DNA of 27,096 nt from JASEGV01 sp037443545 (GTDB taxonomy: Bacteria; Bacteroidota; Ignavibacteria; UBA10030; BY39): NCBI GenBank assembly GCA_037443545.1, contig JBBIOD010000018.1, positions 1 through 27,096 of the forward strand, written 5' to 3'. Under the pieces are notes generated by a model. It did not search any database. It saw only the letters and a program-made list of their open reading frames with translations, and was not told the DNA's origin. The first letter of the stretch is position 1. The number at the start of each line of letters is the position of its first letter. Below are positions 1 to 9,048 of the stretch, one piece after another. A program made the translations under genes and the position numbers.

Positions 1-187
1 TATAAAAATATAATTTTCAAAAATTAGAACTACCTCAAATTACAACAACAAACTTCACAGAACAATTCCGCCATAGGCAGACAAGTGAGTCGATCCGCTT
101 ACATTATACACAAAATTTCTTAAATAGCAAATCGCTCCCAGTTTCCACCACAAGCGCAGCGGGATGAGAGCTAAAAAAGGTAAATAG

Positions 188-466
188 GTGATTACTACTG
201 GGGGATATAACAAGTATATCCAGCATGCAGGTTCGCATCATCTTGGGCTTGATGTTCACGATGTTTGGGGAAGCAGTACGCTGAAAGCTGGTATGGTGAT
301 TTCTATTGAACCGAGGATTCATATTGTCGAAGATTCAACTGAGCTTGCTGCTGAATACCGGGGCTTTGGAATTCGTATTGAGGACAATCTGCTTGCCACT
401 GAAGACAGGAGTGTCGTTCTGTCGAAAGAAATTCCGAAAGAGTCCGATGAGGTAGTAAAGTTTTAA
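188..466 (+). pseudogene. C-terminal remnant of an M24 Xaa-Pro aminopeptidase
   Basis: The 92 codons match only the last quarter of the M24B 'pita-bread' metallopeptidases (Xaa-Pro aminopeptidase), which normally run to roughly 400-450 residues. Visible family blocks are SHHLGLDVHD, GMVISIEPRIHI and YRGFGIRIEDNLLATED. They include the late His ligand region and the two Glu metal ligands (in IEP and RIED). The first two Asp metal ligands and the whole N-terminal domain are absent. An in-frame TAG directly precedes the GTG at 188, and no frame upstream to base 1 resembles the missing part. Two normally glycine positions read Arg (EPR for EPG, EDR for EDG), which fits relaxed selection. It is probably a non-functional remnant of a deletion or rearrangement. 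An assembly join cannot be excluded so close to the window edge. Confidence 0.75.
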
Positions 467-650
467 TCCTCTGATTTTTCCCAAAATTGTGAAAAACGAG
501 TAGGTCGGATGTGTAATCATACTTACCAGCCATTTTTTCAATAAATTTTCACAGACCTAAAAACCCTTTGAATTTACTAAAAAAAGCCAATTTTCCAACT
601 TCGTTGTATGTTTATGTTTAAACAAAAACATTGAATTTATTGTTTAGATG

Positions 651-679
651 TTGACAATAAGTCTTTGTTTTATTATATT
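651..679 (+). promoter_or_regulatory. sigma70-like promoter for the solenoid gene cluster
   Basis: TTGACA (651-656) is followed after exactly 17 bases by TATATT (674-679). This is a near-consensus housekeeping promoter. The predicted start would be near 686, giving a leader of about 25 bases before the GTG at 712. No inverted repeat or obvious operator overlaps it. Its fit to the general bacterial consensus, rather than the TTTG/TAnnTTTG type described in Bacteroides, is a mild hint that the host is not a classical Bacteroidales. Confidence 0.55.
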
Positions 680-711
680 CTAACCGGTAACATGGATAAT
701 ATATAACTAAA

Positions 712-3700
712 GTGCATCATCTGATATTAAATAATTTGTTGCATTCCATCCCTAAAAAGCTAATCGCGTTCAACTCGCATGCACTGGCAGGCACACGCGA
801 GTTTGGCAATCTTCTATTTATATTTTTCCTTTTAATCGCATTAGTCTTATTGAACAGCGATGTAGTTGCCCAAAGCACTGCCAACTATACACCCACCAGG
901 ACAACTGGAATAACTTATAATTCTATTGCAGCTTCGGGTACGAGTTTCACTTCTTGGCGAAACAGCACGAATTTAGATGACAATAGAAGTGGATTCACTC
1001 CAATCGGGTTTAAATTCTACTATCTTGGTACTCCTTATACATCTTTTAATATTTCTACAAATGGTTTCATAGATTTATCCTCTTCAACAGCCGCTGGAGG
1101 TGGGACAGGAGCATACGGATACGTAAATACTCAATTCAGCGCAACAGGTGGAACATTGCTTTCGTTAGCTCCGTTGTACGATGATCTTACCGCACCGACT
1201 GTCGGTGGTTCACTTGCAGGAAATTTCAAGTATTTAAACACAGGTTCCGCACCCAATAGAATATTAACTGTGGAATGGATAGATATGGATTTATACGGCA
1301 ACGCGACACCCAGTCTGAACTACCAAATTAAATTATACGAAGCAACCGGTATTATTCAATTCGTATATGGTACAATGACTTCAGGTACCGCTACTTACAC
1401 TTACACATGCGGAATCAACGCTTCCACGATGTCGGCAACTCCAACCACAGCTCAACTCTTAACACAGCAAACCGCAAACACTGCAACATTTAGTAACACA
1501 CCGCAGAATTCGTTAGCGACGGTACCTGCATCGAATACGATGATAACTTTCACTCCACCGGCGGAAACTCCCGCGGCACCTATAACGATGACATTTTCTG
1601 CCGTTACTCAGACAAGTCTGACAGTGAATTGGAGAGACAATTCTATAAATGAAACATTTTTTATAGTTAATCGCGCTACGGCACCCGACGGACCCTATAC
1701 TCAGGTTGGAACAGTAACTTCGACCACAATGGCTTCACTCGGAACATTGTATTCATTTGCGAATACATCATTAACTCCAAGTACTATTTATTATTTTCAG
1801 ATTTCAGCTGCGAATGAAGGCACACCACCATCTTCTGATTTAACGGGCAACCAAACAACTCTCGCAGCCGGTAATATTATTTCTAATGGAACGGGAGGTG
1901 GTAACTGGAACACTACAACAACGTGGGTAGGTGGAGTTGTACCGACTAATGTCCATAACGCTACGATTGCAGGGGGTGATATCGTAACCATCGACGCTAA
2001 TGCTTCTTGTGCAAATCTGAATGTCAACGGTACCTTGAATATCGGGAACAACAACCAAGCCCGCACGGTTACGGTGAACGGTGATATAAATGTTACTAAT
2101 ACTGGTACACTTCAAGTATTAACTACATCCAACACGACGCATACACTTAATTGCGGGGGAAATATAACTAACAACGGAACGGTTAATCTTAACCCTGATG
2201 CGAATAGCTCTTGCAATACAATATTTAATAGGTTGGGTAACCAAACTGTGAGTGGAAGTGGAGGAACAACCCGCTTTAATCTTATTACGCTTAATATGGG
2301 TACGAGTAAAAACAATGTATTAGATATTTCATCCTCAAGTTTTTTAGTACCGACTCCGTTTCTTACATTAACGAATGGAACTTTCAAGCTCTCAACGAAC
2401 GTAACGATTGTTCCATTTGCCGCCGATCCGAACATTCCTTCCACGGCTGGAATGTGGGTTAACGGAGGAACAGTCAACAGCGGCAATTTCAACTGGACAT
2501 TTAGTGGGACAATCCGGGTTTCAAACGGGATATTGAACGTTGGGAATACTGCCGATAACCAGACACTTTCGAACGCTGGTGAAATTATCATTGAGGGTGG
2601 ATCACTTAACATAGCTGGAAGATTCAGCAGGGCAACAGGTTCGATGGTTGATTTCACAATGTCTGGTGGTTCACTCACAGTCCCAACCGTATCGTCAACC
2701 AGCACAACAATTCCTCCCTTCACAATAGATAATATCAGTTCTTCCTTCACGATGTCGGGGGGAACAATAATAATCCGGAGAGCCGGTGATCCGGGCGGGG
2801 CGAATTTGGGTTATCAAAATATCGCAGGTGCTCACAGCATAACCGGTGGAACGATTCAAATTGGCGATGCCTTAACACCTGTTAATCAAACGATGTCTAT
2901 TAATACACTAGTTCCTATCTACAATCTCATCGTGAACGGAACAAATTCGCCTACCGCAATTCTACAGTCCAATTTATTAATAGTAAACAACTTACTTTCG
3001 ATTTCAGCAGGTGGAATCTTAAATGCTAATAATTTGAATATCACTCTTAATGGCGACTGGTCGAACAGTGGAAATTTTTTGGCTGGAACAGGAACTGTCG
3101 TGATGAATAGTTTATCTCCGCAATCAATCAGCGGAAGTTCAATTACGAGTTTCAACAATCTCACTATTGCGAATACTAGTACGACCACGCTGACAACTTC
3201 TAGCACAAACGTCAATGGTTTATTCTTGCTGAACGGAAGTCTTGCGATCAGTGCAAATACATTGGTACTAAATGGAGCTACGAGTGGAACTGGTACATTG
3301 ACCTGTGGACCAACGGGTACAGTAAATTATGCACAATCATCCAATGGGCAATCGGTTCTTATCGCAAATTACGGCAACCTGATATTCAGTAATTTTAATA
3401 AATTACTTCAAACTGGAACTATTAGAATCGCGGGAGTATTTACACCGGGTTCAGCTATTGCACATTCTACTACCGGTAATACAATCGAGTTTAACGGTGG
3501 AGTTCAAACAGTCCCAAGTTTCAATGGTACTACAGGTTACAACAATATCATTGCAAGTGGAAGTGGTCTGAAATCGATTCTTAGCCCAATTACAGCATCC
3601 GGAAACTTTACAATCGATCCTGGAGCAAGTGTTTCAATTAACAATGGTGTTACAGTTCAGGTGAACGGCGATGTTGTGAACGCCGGTTCGCTTACAAATA

Positions 3701-3726
3701 ATAGCAATATTAACACGGGAAATTAG
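712..3726 (+). CDS. secreted FnIII/beta-solenoid repeat protein
   Basis: This is a 1004-residue exported protein of unknown function. A hydrophobic signal segment lies at about residues 34-53, after an unusually long n-region, and cleavage is likely near VVAQ-S. Residues 60-285 look like a beta-rich N-terminal domain. Residues 287-385 fit a fibronectin type III domain (LTVNWRDN near 303, then a Y-x-F-Q-I-S-A-A-N strand). Residues about 395-450 (NWNTTTTWVGGVVP, then a VTID strand) resemble the block that opens many G8-like or solenoid repeat regions. The rest is Gly/Asn/Thr-rich. It carries recurrent QxV...YxNL units near residues 511, 725, 803, 880 and 932, and ends in NAGSLTNN without a recognisable T9SS tail. 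The GTG at 712 is the first start in the frame after the promoter, and there is no clear Shine-Dalgarno site. It is probably a surface or matrix protein. Confidence 0.8.
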   Translation: MHHLILNNLLHSIPKKLIAFNSHALAGTREFGNLLFIFFLLIALVLLNSDVVAQSTANYTPTRTTGITYNSIAASGTSFTSWRNSTNLDDNRSGFTPIGFKFYYLGTPYTSFNISTNGFIDLSSSTAAGGGTGAYGYVNTQFSATGGTLLSLAPLYDDLTAPTVGGSLAGNFKYLNTGSAPNRILTVEWIDMDLYGNATPSLNYQIKLYEATGIIQFVYGTMTSGTATYTYTCGINASTMSATPTTAQLLTQQTANTATFSNTPQNSLATVPASNTMITFTPPAETPAAPITMTFSAVTQTSLTVNWRDNSINETFFIVNRATAPDGPYTQVGTVTSTTMASLGTLYSFANTSLTPSTIYYFQISAANEGTPPSSDLTGNQTTLAAGNIISNGTGGGNWNTTTTWVGGVVPTNVHNATIAGGDIVTIDANASCANLNVNGTLNIGNNNQARTVTVNGDINVTNTGTLQVLTTSNTTHTLNCGGNITNNGTVNLNPDANSSCNTIFNRLGNQTVSGSGGTTRFNLITLNMGTSKNNVLDISSSSFLVPTPFLTLTNGTFKLSTNVTIVPFAADPNIPSTAGMWVNGGTVNSGNFNWTFSGTIRVSNGILNVGNTADNQTLSNAGEIIIEGGSLNIAGRFSRATGSMVDFTMSGGSLTVPTVSSTSTTIPPFTIDNISSSFTMSGGTIIIRRAGDPGGANLGYQNIAGAHSITGGTIQIGDALTPVNQTMSINTLVPIYNLIVNGTNSPTAILQSNLLIVNNLLSISAGGILNANNLNITLNGDWSNSGNFLAGTGTVVMNSLSPQSISGSSITSFNNLTIANTSTTTLTTSSTNVNGLFLLNGSLAISANTLVLNGATSGTGTLTCGPTGTVNYAQSSNGQSVLIANYGNLIFSNFNKLLQTGTIRIAGVFTPGSAIAHSTTGNTIEFNGGVQTVPSFNGTTGYNNIIASGSGLKSILSPITASGNFTIDPGASVSINNGVTVQVNGDVVNAGSLTNNSNINTGN

Positions 3727-3773
3727 TATTTCAATAATTAAATATCTAAATAACAATTAAAAGGAGCTATATC

Positions 3774-5345
3774 ATGTTTAAATCAATTCTATTTGTTATC
3801 GTCGCAGTGTTTATGGTAATCGGTGTAACATCCAGCCAGAATCTGGTTATCCAGCCAGGAAGTAGTTTTACAGGTTCTGGTACTTATAATGTTCGCGGGA
3901 ACATTAATAATGCTGAAGCAAAAACCATTAGTGGCACTGTTAATTTGGTGGGTACCAATCAAACCATCGGTAATACCGGTGCTTTAACATTCGAAACATT
4001 AAATTCATTAGGATCAAATACTAAAACTCAAAATGTATTTGTGAACGTATCGAATGCATTTACGATTGGCGGTACAAGCAATTTTGATGTAAACGGACAA
4101 ACACTGAGTCTCGATGGAACAGCAAGCCGCACAACTGGCACATTCACAGCCAGCGGGGGCGGCAGCACAGTTAACTACCGTGCAAATGTCGGTTCACAAA
4201 CTGTCATCGATGCAACCTACACGAACCTGAATCTTTCGAATGCCGCTGCGAAGAACTTGCAGGGCGTGGTTGTTGCAGGTACAATGACACATGCCGGTGG
4301 CGATTTGACTGTCGATCAAAACCTCACAATAAATACAACCGGTACATTAGCAACTGTTGCAAACATCGCTGCCGGAAGAACACTAACTTTTGGTTCAGCC
4401 GTCAGTAGTATTAACACATTATCCGCAGTAGCAGCAACAGGAAATCTTGTGAACGGTTCAGGTGCATTAACAATAGGCACATTGAGCGGAAACGCTGGTA
4501 CAATTACAGCCGCAGCAAACGGTGGAACGATGTCGTTTACAAATCCTGCAACTAACGCTGGCAACATAACAGGCGGAACAGGTTTAGTAAGTTTCGCAAA
4601 CACACTTGACCACAGCACAGGAACTGTAACTGCTGGAACCGGTGGTGCACAGTTTGACGGTAACATCACAATAAATTCGGGAGTTGTAACAGCCGGAACA
4701 GGGGCGAACCTCGACTTTAATGCAAACGTAAACAACGCCGGAACAATATCATTGACCGGAACAGGAACTGCAACCTTCGCCGGTAGCTTCACAGCCCAAA
4801 CCGGAACTATTAACCTCGCAATCGGTTCTACCTGGACTTATGATGGTGGCAATCAAGATGTAGCCGGTGGCGGTCTCGGTGTAACTTATGGTAACCTTGT
4901 GATGGCAGGAACTGCAAGCAGTGTTAAAACAGCATTAGGCGATATTACTGTTGATGGTAATTTTACAAATTCACCGACTTTAACTACAAATATGAGAACC
5001 TTTGGTTTGATATTAAACGGCTCGAGAACAAATGCTAATGCTTTGATGCAATTCGCCGGTTTAGGAAATGGCTTAGTTTTCAGCGACGGCACAGTCGAAT
5101 ACAACGGTACATTAGCCGATGCACCTTCACAATCTATCGCAGCCGGTACTTATAATAATCTTTTATTCAACAATAACGCACCGAAAAATATTCTCGGCGG
5201 AACTGCTGTACGCACAACAGGTAATCTGGATATTAACACAGGTGTTACAGCGAACATCCAAAATACAGGTAATCTTCAAGTCGATCTAAACATGACTAAT
5301 GCCGGAACAGTCAACAACGATGGTACGGTTCAGATTGGCGACTAA
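3774..5345 (+). CDS. secreted beta-solenoid repeat protein
   Basis: This 523-residue protein has a clean N-terminal signal peptide (residues 1-21, cleavage near TSS-QN) and an AAAGGAG ribosome site about eight bases before the ATG. The mature part is almost entirely Gly/Thr/Asn/Ala-rich short strands, as expected for a parallel beta-helix. QxV/QxI units followed by YxNL and then a Lys-rich turn occur near residues 63, 142, 361 and 452, matching units in both neighbouring genes. Between them are shorter G-T-(I/V)-T-A-G-T-G steps (about residues 240-340). The C-terminus reads NAGTVNNDGTVQIGD and has no sorting tail. It lies 47 bases after the upstream solenoid gene and is probably co-transcribed with it. 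Specific function is unknown. A surface adhesin or matrix component is the best guess. Confidence 0.8.
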   Translation: MFKSILFVIVAVFMVIGVTSSQNLVIQPGSSFTGSGTYNVRGNINNAEAKTISGTVNLVGTNQTIGNTGALTFETLNSLGSNTKTQNVFVNVSNAFTIGGTSNFDVNGQTLSLDGTASRTTGTFTASGGGSTVNYRANVGSQTVIDATYTNLNLSNAAAKNLQGVVVAGTMTHAGGDLTVDQNLTINTTGTLATVANIAAGRTLTFGSAVSSINTLSAVAATGNLVNGSGALTIGTLSGNAGTITAAANGGTMSFTNPATNAGNITGGTGLVSFANTLDHSTGTVTAGTGGAQFDGNITINSGVVTAGTGANLDFNANVNNAGTISLTGTGTATFAGSFTAQTGTINLAIGSTWTYDGGNQDVAGGGLGVTYGNLVMAGTASSVKTALGDITVDGNFTNSPTLTTNMRTFGLILNGSRTNANALMQFAGLGNGLVFSDGTVEYNGTLADAPSQSIAAGTYNNLLFNNNAPKNILGGTAVRTTGNLDINTGVTANIQNTGNLQVDLNMTNAGTVNNDGTVQIGD

Positions 5346-5607
5346 CTTTTTTTGAGTGATTTCTTCTTGGAAGAACGTTTACAGCCACGAAGAACTCACT
5401 AAAAGTTTTATTTTACACTCTCGGAGATACCGGCATTACTGTTTTTCGGAATATCTCTCGACGGTACCGCACTACATAGAAATTATGTATGGTACTGATA
5501 CATTCTATTATTTACTGACTGAATGTGGATTTAATCGCTTACGGTTTTGCTCCTTCGCAATGCGATTTATCCACTTCAGGCAATTTATGATACGAAAATG
5601 AATCGCT

Positions 5608-7959
5608 ATGATTATTGAAAACAAAATACATATCGAAGAAAATAAAAAGTTGAAAGGAGGAAAATTATCTCTTTCCTTACTGTTTTTATTTTTACTGTTC
5701 GCATCATTTACTGTCGCTCAGGATTTATTAAATTCTGGGACGATAAATAATTCAGGCACATTCCGTGTAAAAAATAGAGTTACAGGTATTACAAATCCAA
5801 TCGGTGGTGTGTTTGATTATTTCGGTGCAAGTCAAACTGTGCCGGCAGTACAGTATAACGATTTGTTACTGACAGGTTCAGGTATCAAACAGACTTCGAG
5901 TGGAAATTTTTCTGTTACGAACAATGTGCGTATTGGCAGCGCGGTTACATTAAAAATTGAAACCGGCTCGATTCTGCATTTGGGAGGAGAACTTTTTGAG
6001 AATGGTTATCTTAACGGCAGTATTCAGAAGGCAGTTGATATTTCGGGTGGTACAATTTCGTCCAATTTTGGTAACATCGGTGCCACAGTTATTTTTAGTG
6101 GTGCTACTCCCGGAAGTACCTCGGTAACTCGTACTTCGAATATTGCACAGTCGGGAAACGGTTATCAATCCGTTTTGCGATATTATGATATTGTAACTGA
6201 TGGAAATAGTACACTCCCTGCAAATTTAGTTTTAAAATATTCTGACAACGAACTAAACGCTCACGACCCTACAAAATTACTCCTCTGGAAATCTGTCGAT
6301 GGCGGACAAACCTGGAGAGTTCAAGGTGGAGCCGTTGATGTTAATGCACGAACGATCACAAAATCGGATATCAATCCATTCGGTCGCTGGACGTTTTCGG
6401 ATTCATTACATCCACTTGGTGTGTTACGACCTGTGGGTGTTGTTGCTCTTGCCTCAGGAAATAACCAGAACCAGCCAATTAATACTACACTCCATCCATT
6501 TATTGTCCGTGTTACTGATTCTTCTGGGATTGCTTTGGTTGGCGAAGATGTCCTTTTCGACATTGTTGATATTCCGACAGGTGCAACTGGACAAATTTTA
6601 AGCAGAACTACAACCCAAACAGATTCCAACGGTTATGCATCATCGACTCTTACCTTAGGCAATAAAGTTGGTGTCTATTCTATCGCAGCAACCATCGCGG
6701 CTGTAAATAATAATCCCGTTATATTTAACGCGTCTGCTTACTCGGGTTCGGCTGCGAACCTGTTGTTGGTCTCCGGAAATCATCAATCCCAACAAATCGG
6801 AACTTCTCTTACAAATCCTTTTAAGCTACGAGTTATTGATGCGGGGGGAAATTTTGTAAGGGGAATAAATGTAGTTTTCAATATTTCACAGACTCCTGCT
6901 AACGCAGTCGGGCAAGCATTAATTAACGCAAACCCGATTACAGATTCGCTCGGCGAAGCTTCTGTTCATTTGAAACTTGGCAGCAAGGTCGGAAATTATA
7001 TCGTCAGTGCAAGCGTTCAAGGATTGCCAGGCAGTTCAGTGGTTTTCGAGGCGGCTGCATCCGCATTCCTAGCTGACGCGAATGATGATGGAAATGCAGA
7101 TGTCGGCGATTTAACAACTGTAATCGATAAAGTGTTAGATCGAATAGATTTATCCCCCGAAAACTTTACGCGTGCTGACGTTGATTCGAATAATACAATT
7201 GACGTCCGCGATGCGGTAATTATTTTAGGTGGTTTACTACACGGGCGTTGGGATAGTTCATTAACATCTACAAAATTCAATAAAACAGCATCGAATTTAT
7301 ACAAAGGTGAGTTCGAAATTACAACTCAAGGTCTACGTTTTAATCTCACTAACGATTCTCCTGTGAAGGGAATCCAAATTGCGTTGAGATTGAAAAATCA
7401 GCTCACTATTACACAACCCGACCTCGTGTTCAACCGAGCCAAACACATGCAAATACCGGTTCAAAGCAGTGATAATCTTGTTCGAATCGTTGTTTACAAT
7501 AACGAAAATGAAACCGTAAATACTGGCAGCGGATCGATATTCAGGCTACCCTTAACAAGTATCAAACTTGATGACTTCGAGATTGTTTATGTTATAGTAA
7601 GTACTCCAACAAACGATGGTGTCCAAATTCCGGCACAGAAAGTTGTGGCACCATCGGGTAAATATCCGGAAACATTTGCACTCGATCAGAATTATCCGAA
7701 TCCTTTCAATGGTGAAACTAATATACGCTTCCATGTCCCCGACGTTGCTAGTAATAATGCAAATATTCTTGTACAAATTTTCGACCTGTCAGGTAAAAAA
7801 ATCAGCACACTTGTTAAAGGGGAGTTTGAAGGTGGAGTGTATACCTATACATGGAATGGAACAAACAATGATGGAAAGCAAGTTTCTTCAGGTGTCTATA
7901 TATATCGAATGCAAACAAGCGATGCAACATTCACGAAGCGAATGATGCTTATTAGGTGA
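5608..7959 (+). CDS. T9SS-sorted solenoid/Ig-like/dockerin-like surface protein
   Basis: This is a 783-residue modular exported protein. The signal segment is at about residues 20-37 (cleavage near TVA-QD). The mature start, LLNSGTINNSGTF, continues the motif found at the ends of the two upstream proteins. One QTVPAVQYNDLLL unit lies at residues 76-88. Residues about 275-375 and 382-485 are two Ig-like (Big/invasin-type) repeats, each with a V-x-D-x-x-G strand. Residues 490-535 hold two textbook EF-hand loops (D490-N492-D494-G-D498-D501 and D524-D526-N528-D532-D535), as in type I dockerins. Residues about 565-680 look cohesin-like. Residues 686-783 form a T9SS sorting tail with NYPNPFN, an IFDLSGK strand and a final KRMMLIR. 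The ATG at 5608 fixes the start. An AAAGGAGG at 5653-5660 lies inside the frame with no canonical start after it. Confidence 0.85.
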   Translation: MIIENKIHIEENKKLKGGKLSLSLLFLFLLFASFTVAQDLLNSGTINNSGTFRVKNRVTGITNPIGGVFDYFGASQTVPAVQYNDLLLTGSGIKQTSSGNFSVTNNVRIGSAVTLKIETGSILHLGGELFENGYLNGSIQKAVDISGGTISSNFGNIGATVIFSGATPGSTSVTRTSNIAQSGNGYQSVLRYYDIVTDGNSTLPANLVLKYSDNELNAHDPTKLLLWKSVDGGQTWRVQGGAVDVNARTITKSDINPFGRWTFSDSLHPLGVLRPVGVVALASGNNQNQPINTTLHPFIVRVTDSSGIALVGEDVLFDIVDIPTGATGQILSRTTTQTDSNGYASSTLTLGNKVGVYSIAATIAAVNNNPVIFNASAYSGSAANLLLVSGNHQSQQIGTSLTNPFKLRVIDAGGNFVRGINVVFNISQTPANAVGQALINANPITDSLGEASVHLKLGSKVGNYIVSASVQGLPGSSVVFEAAASAFLADANDDGNADVGDLTTVIDKVLDRIDLSPENFTRADVDSNNTIDVRDAVIILGGLLHGRWDSSLTSTKFNKTASNLYKGEFEITTQGLRFNLTNDSPVKGIQIALRLKNQLTITQPDLVFNRAKHMQIPVQSSDNLVRIVVYNNENETVNTGSGSIFRLPLTSIKLDDFEIVYVIVSTPTNDGVQIPAQKVVAPSGKYPETFALDQNYPNPFNGETNIRFHVPDVASNNANILVQIFDLSGKKISTLVKGEFEGGVYTYTWNGTNNDGKQVSSGVYIYRMQTSDATFTKRMMLIR

Positions 7960-7962
7960 TGT

Positions 7963-8706
7963 TTATTTTTGAAGGAGTAATTTTTTTACGGTAGCCTTCC
8001 CGTTTACCAGCAACTTATAAAAATATGTTCCCGACGCCACGTTTTGGTTAGATGTGTTTGTTGATTTCCACACAACACTATGGTTACCTTCCGATTGAAT
8101 TTCGTCTACAAGTTTTATGATAACACGCCCCGCCATATCATATATTGTCAATTGTACATTCGAGGTTGATTCAATTTTGTAACTAATTGTCGTTACAGGA
8201 TTGAACGGGTTGGGATAGTTTTGCAGTAAATTATCGGTAACACCAAATTCTTCGGTCGTATCTATCGGGATTCTCATTCCGTTTTTATCCGAAAGAATAA
8301 TTTCACTCAATCTGAAATTAGCACTCCCGGTTGAAGTTTGCATAATTTTCTCAAAATTTATTTTCAAAATTGATCCTGCACCCGGAGGTAATTCTTCAAG
8401 ATGTGAGTTGATTACAACAACAGTGAGGGTACTTTCATTTTTAACATGAGTCGCGAAAAACCATGCAGCATCCGAAAATCGTGATTCCTTCTCAACATAT
8501 TTTAGCGAGAATCCATCCGTTGAATGGAGGGTAAATTGTAACGCGGCGATCATATCCGAGTTTTGTAACTCAACGGTTGCAGTATTGTTAGAAATGTTTT
8601 TGATATAGATTGAGTTGTGTGCAAAGCTCAAAGTGAAAGTGATAAATAACATGAGAGTTACTATTTTCGTGTGGCGTGTAAGCATATTTTTTATATTACA
8701 ATTCAT
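7963..8706 (-). CDS. cohesin-like domain protein with T9SS sorting tail
   Basis: This is a 247-residue exported protein. Residues 14-29 form a signal segment ending SFA-H. Residues about 32-150 alternate strands in the manner of cohesin-like modules (AALQFTLHS near 54, then LPPGAGSILKINF at 107-118). Residues 158-247 are a T9SS C-terminal sorting tail with NYPNPFNP at 163-170, a TIYDMAGRV strand and terminal KKLLLQK. It is convergent with the solenoid/dockerin-like gene, with only three bases between the two stop codons, so the pair may interfere transcriptionally. A second in-frame Met at residue 8 is an alternative start that leaves the signal peptide intact. Proteins this short with one module plus a tail are common in Ignavibacteria-like genomes. 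The ligand is unknown. Confidence 0.8.
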   Translation of the reverse strand: MNCNIKNMLTRHTKIVTLMLFITFTLSFAHNSIYIKNISNNTATVELQNSDMIAALQFTLHSTDGFSLKYVEKESRFSDAAWFFATHVKNESTLTVVVINSHLEELPPGAGSILKINFEKIMQTSTGSANFRLSEIILSDKNGMRIPIDTTEEFGVTDNLLQNYPNPFNPVTTISYKIESTSNVQLTIYDMAGRVIIKLVDEIQSEGNHSVVWKSTNTSNQNVASGTYFYKLLVNGKATVKKLLLQK

Positions 8707-9048
8707 CTTCTATAATTTCTTAATCTCTTTGTTCAGCAAACAGCACTTACTATGCCTGATTTTTTCGAGAGGGGGTGGATATGTAAATATCCTGTAACTT
8801 ATTGAAAAATAATCAATTACAGACATCGTATTTTTTGATGAAAAATGTCCTATAAATGTACTTATAGCGGTGATTTTTTACTTTTCTACAAATTTCAAAT
8901 GTGAGTTACAAAGAGGAGGGATTTTTAAATATAGAACTTAAAAATTAATGCTCTTGCGGTTTATGTGGCAGAGATGGAATGGTGGTCAGTGGTCAATAGT
9001 AGCAATCTACCTATGACGCTAGATGCGTATACGTCCGCCTTTGGTAAA
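8707..9048. other. 342-base intergenic region without a gene
   Basis: The stretch is AT-rich and has no convincing reading frame, tRNA or rho-independent terminator. The minus strand of 8981-9000 reads as two short imperfect units, ATTGACC and ACTGACC. These resemble the degenerate short tandem heptamers seen in intergenic DNA of several phyla. An 8-base palindrome, CGTATACG, lies near 9026-9033. It separates the end of the minus-strand amino-acid gene set from the T9SS-tail gene, which must carry its own promoter here, but none stands out. Confidence 0.5.

Noticed and set aside
1..187. Search for the missing N-terminal part of the M24 peptidase upstream
   Set aside because: None of the three plus-strand frames shows family motifs, and all contain stops.
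2112..2750. 212-codon minus-strand open frame antisense to the first solenoid gene
   Set aside because: It is a by-product of the Gly/Thr/Asn-rich codons on the plus strand. Hydrophobic low-complexity translation with no family resemblance.
4316..4792. 158-codon minus-strand open frame antisense to the second solenoid gene
   Set aside because: Pro/Val/Ala-rich mirror of the repeat codons, with no start signal and no domain.
5356..5601. 81-codon plus-strand open frame between the second and third solenoid genes
   Set aside because: No recognisable domain, odd composition (Tyr/Phe/Arg/His-rich), no ribosome site and no signal peptide. It is better treated as intergenic DNA.
8615..8797. 60-codon plus-strand frame opposite the T9SS-tail gene start
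   Set aside because: Antisense to the signal peptide and running into AT-rich DNA, with no coding features.
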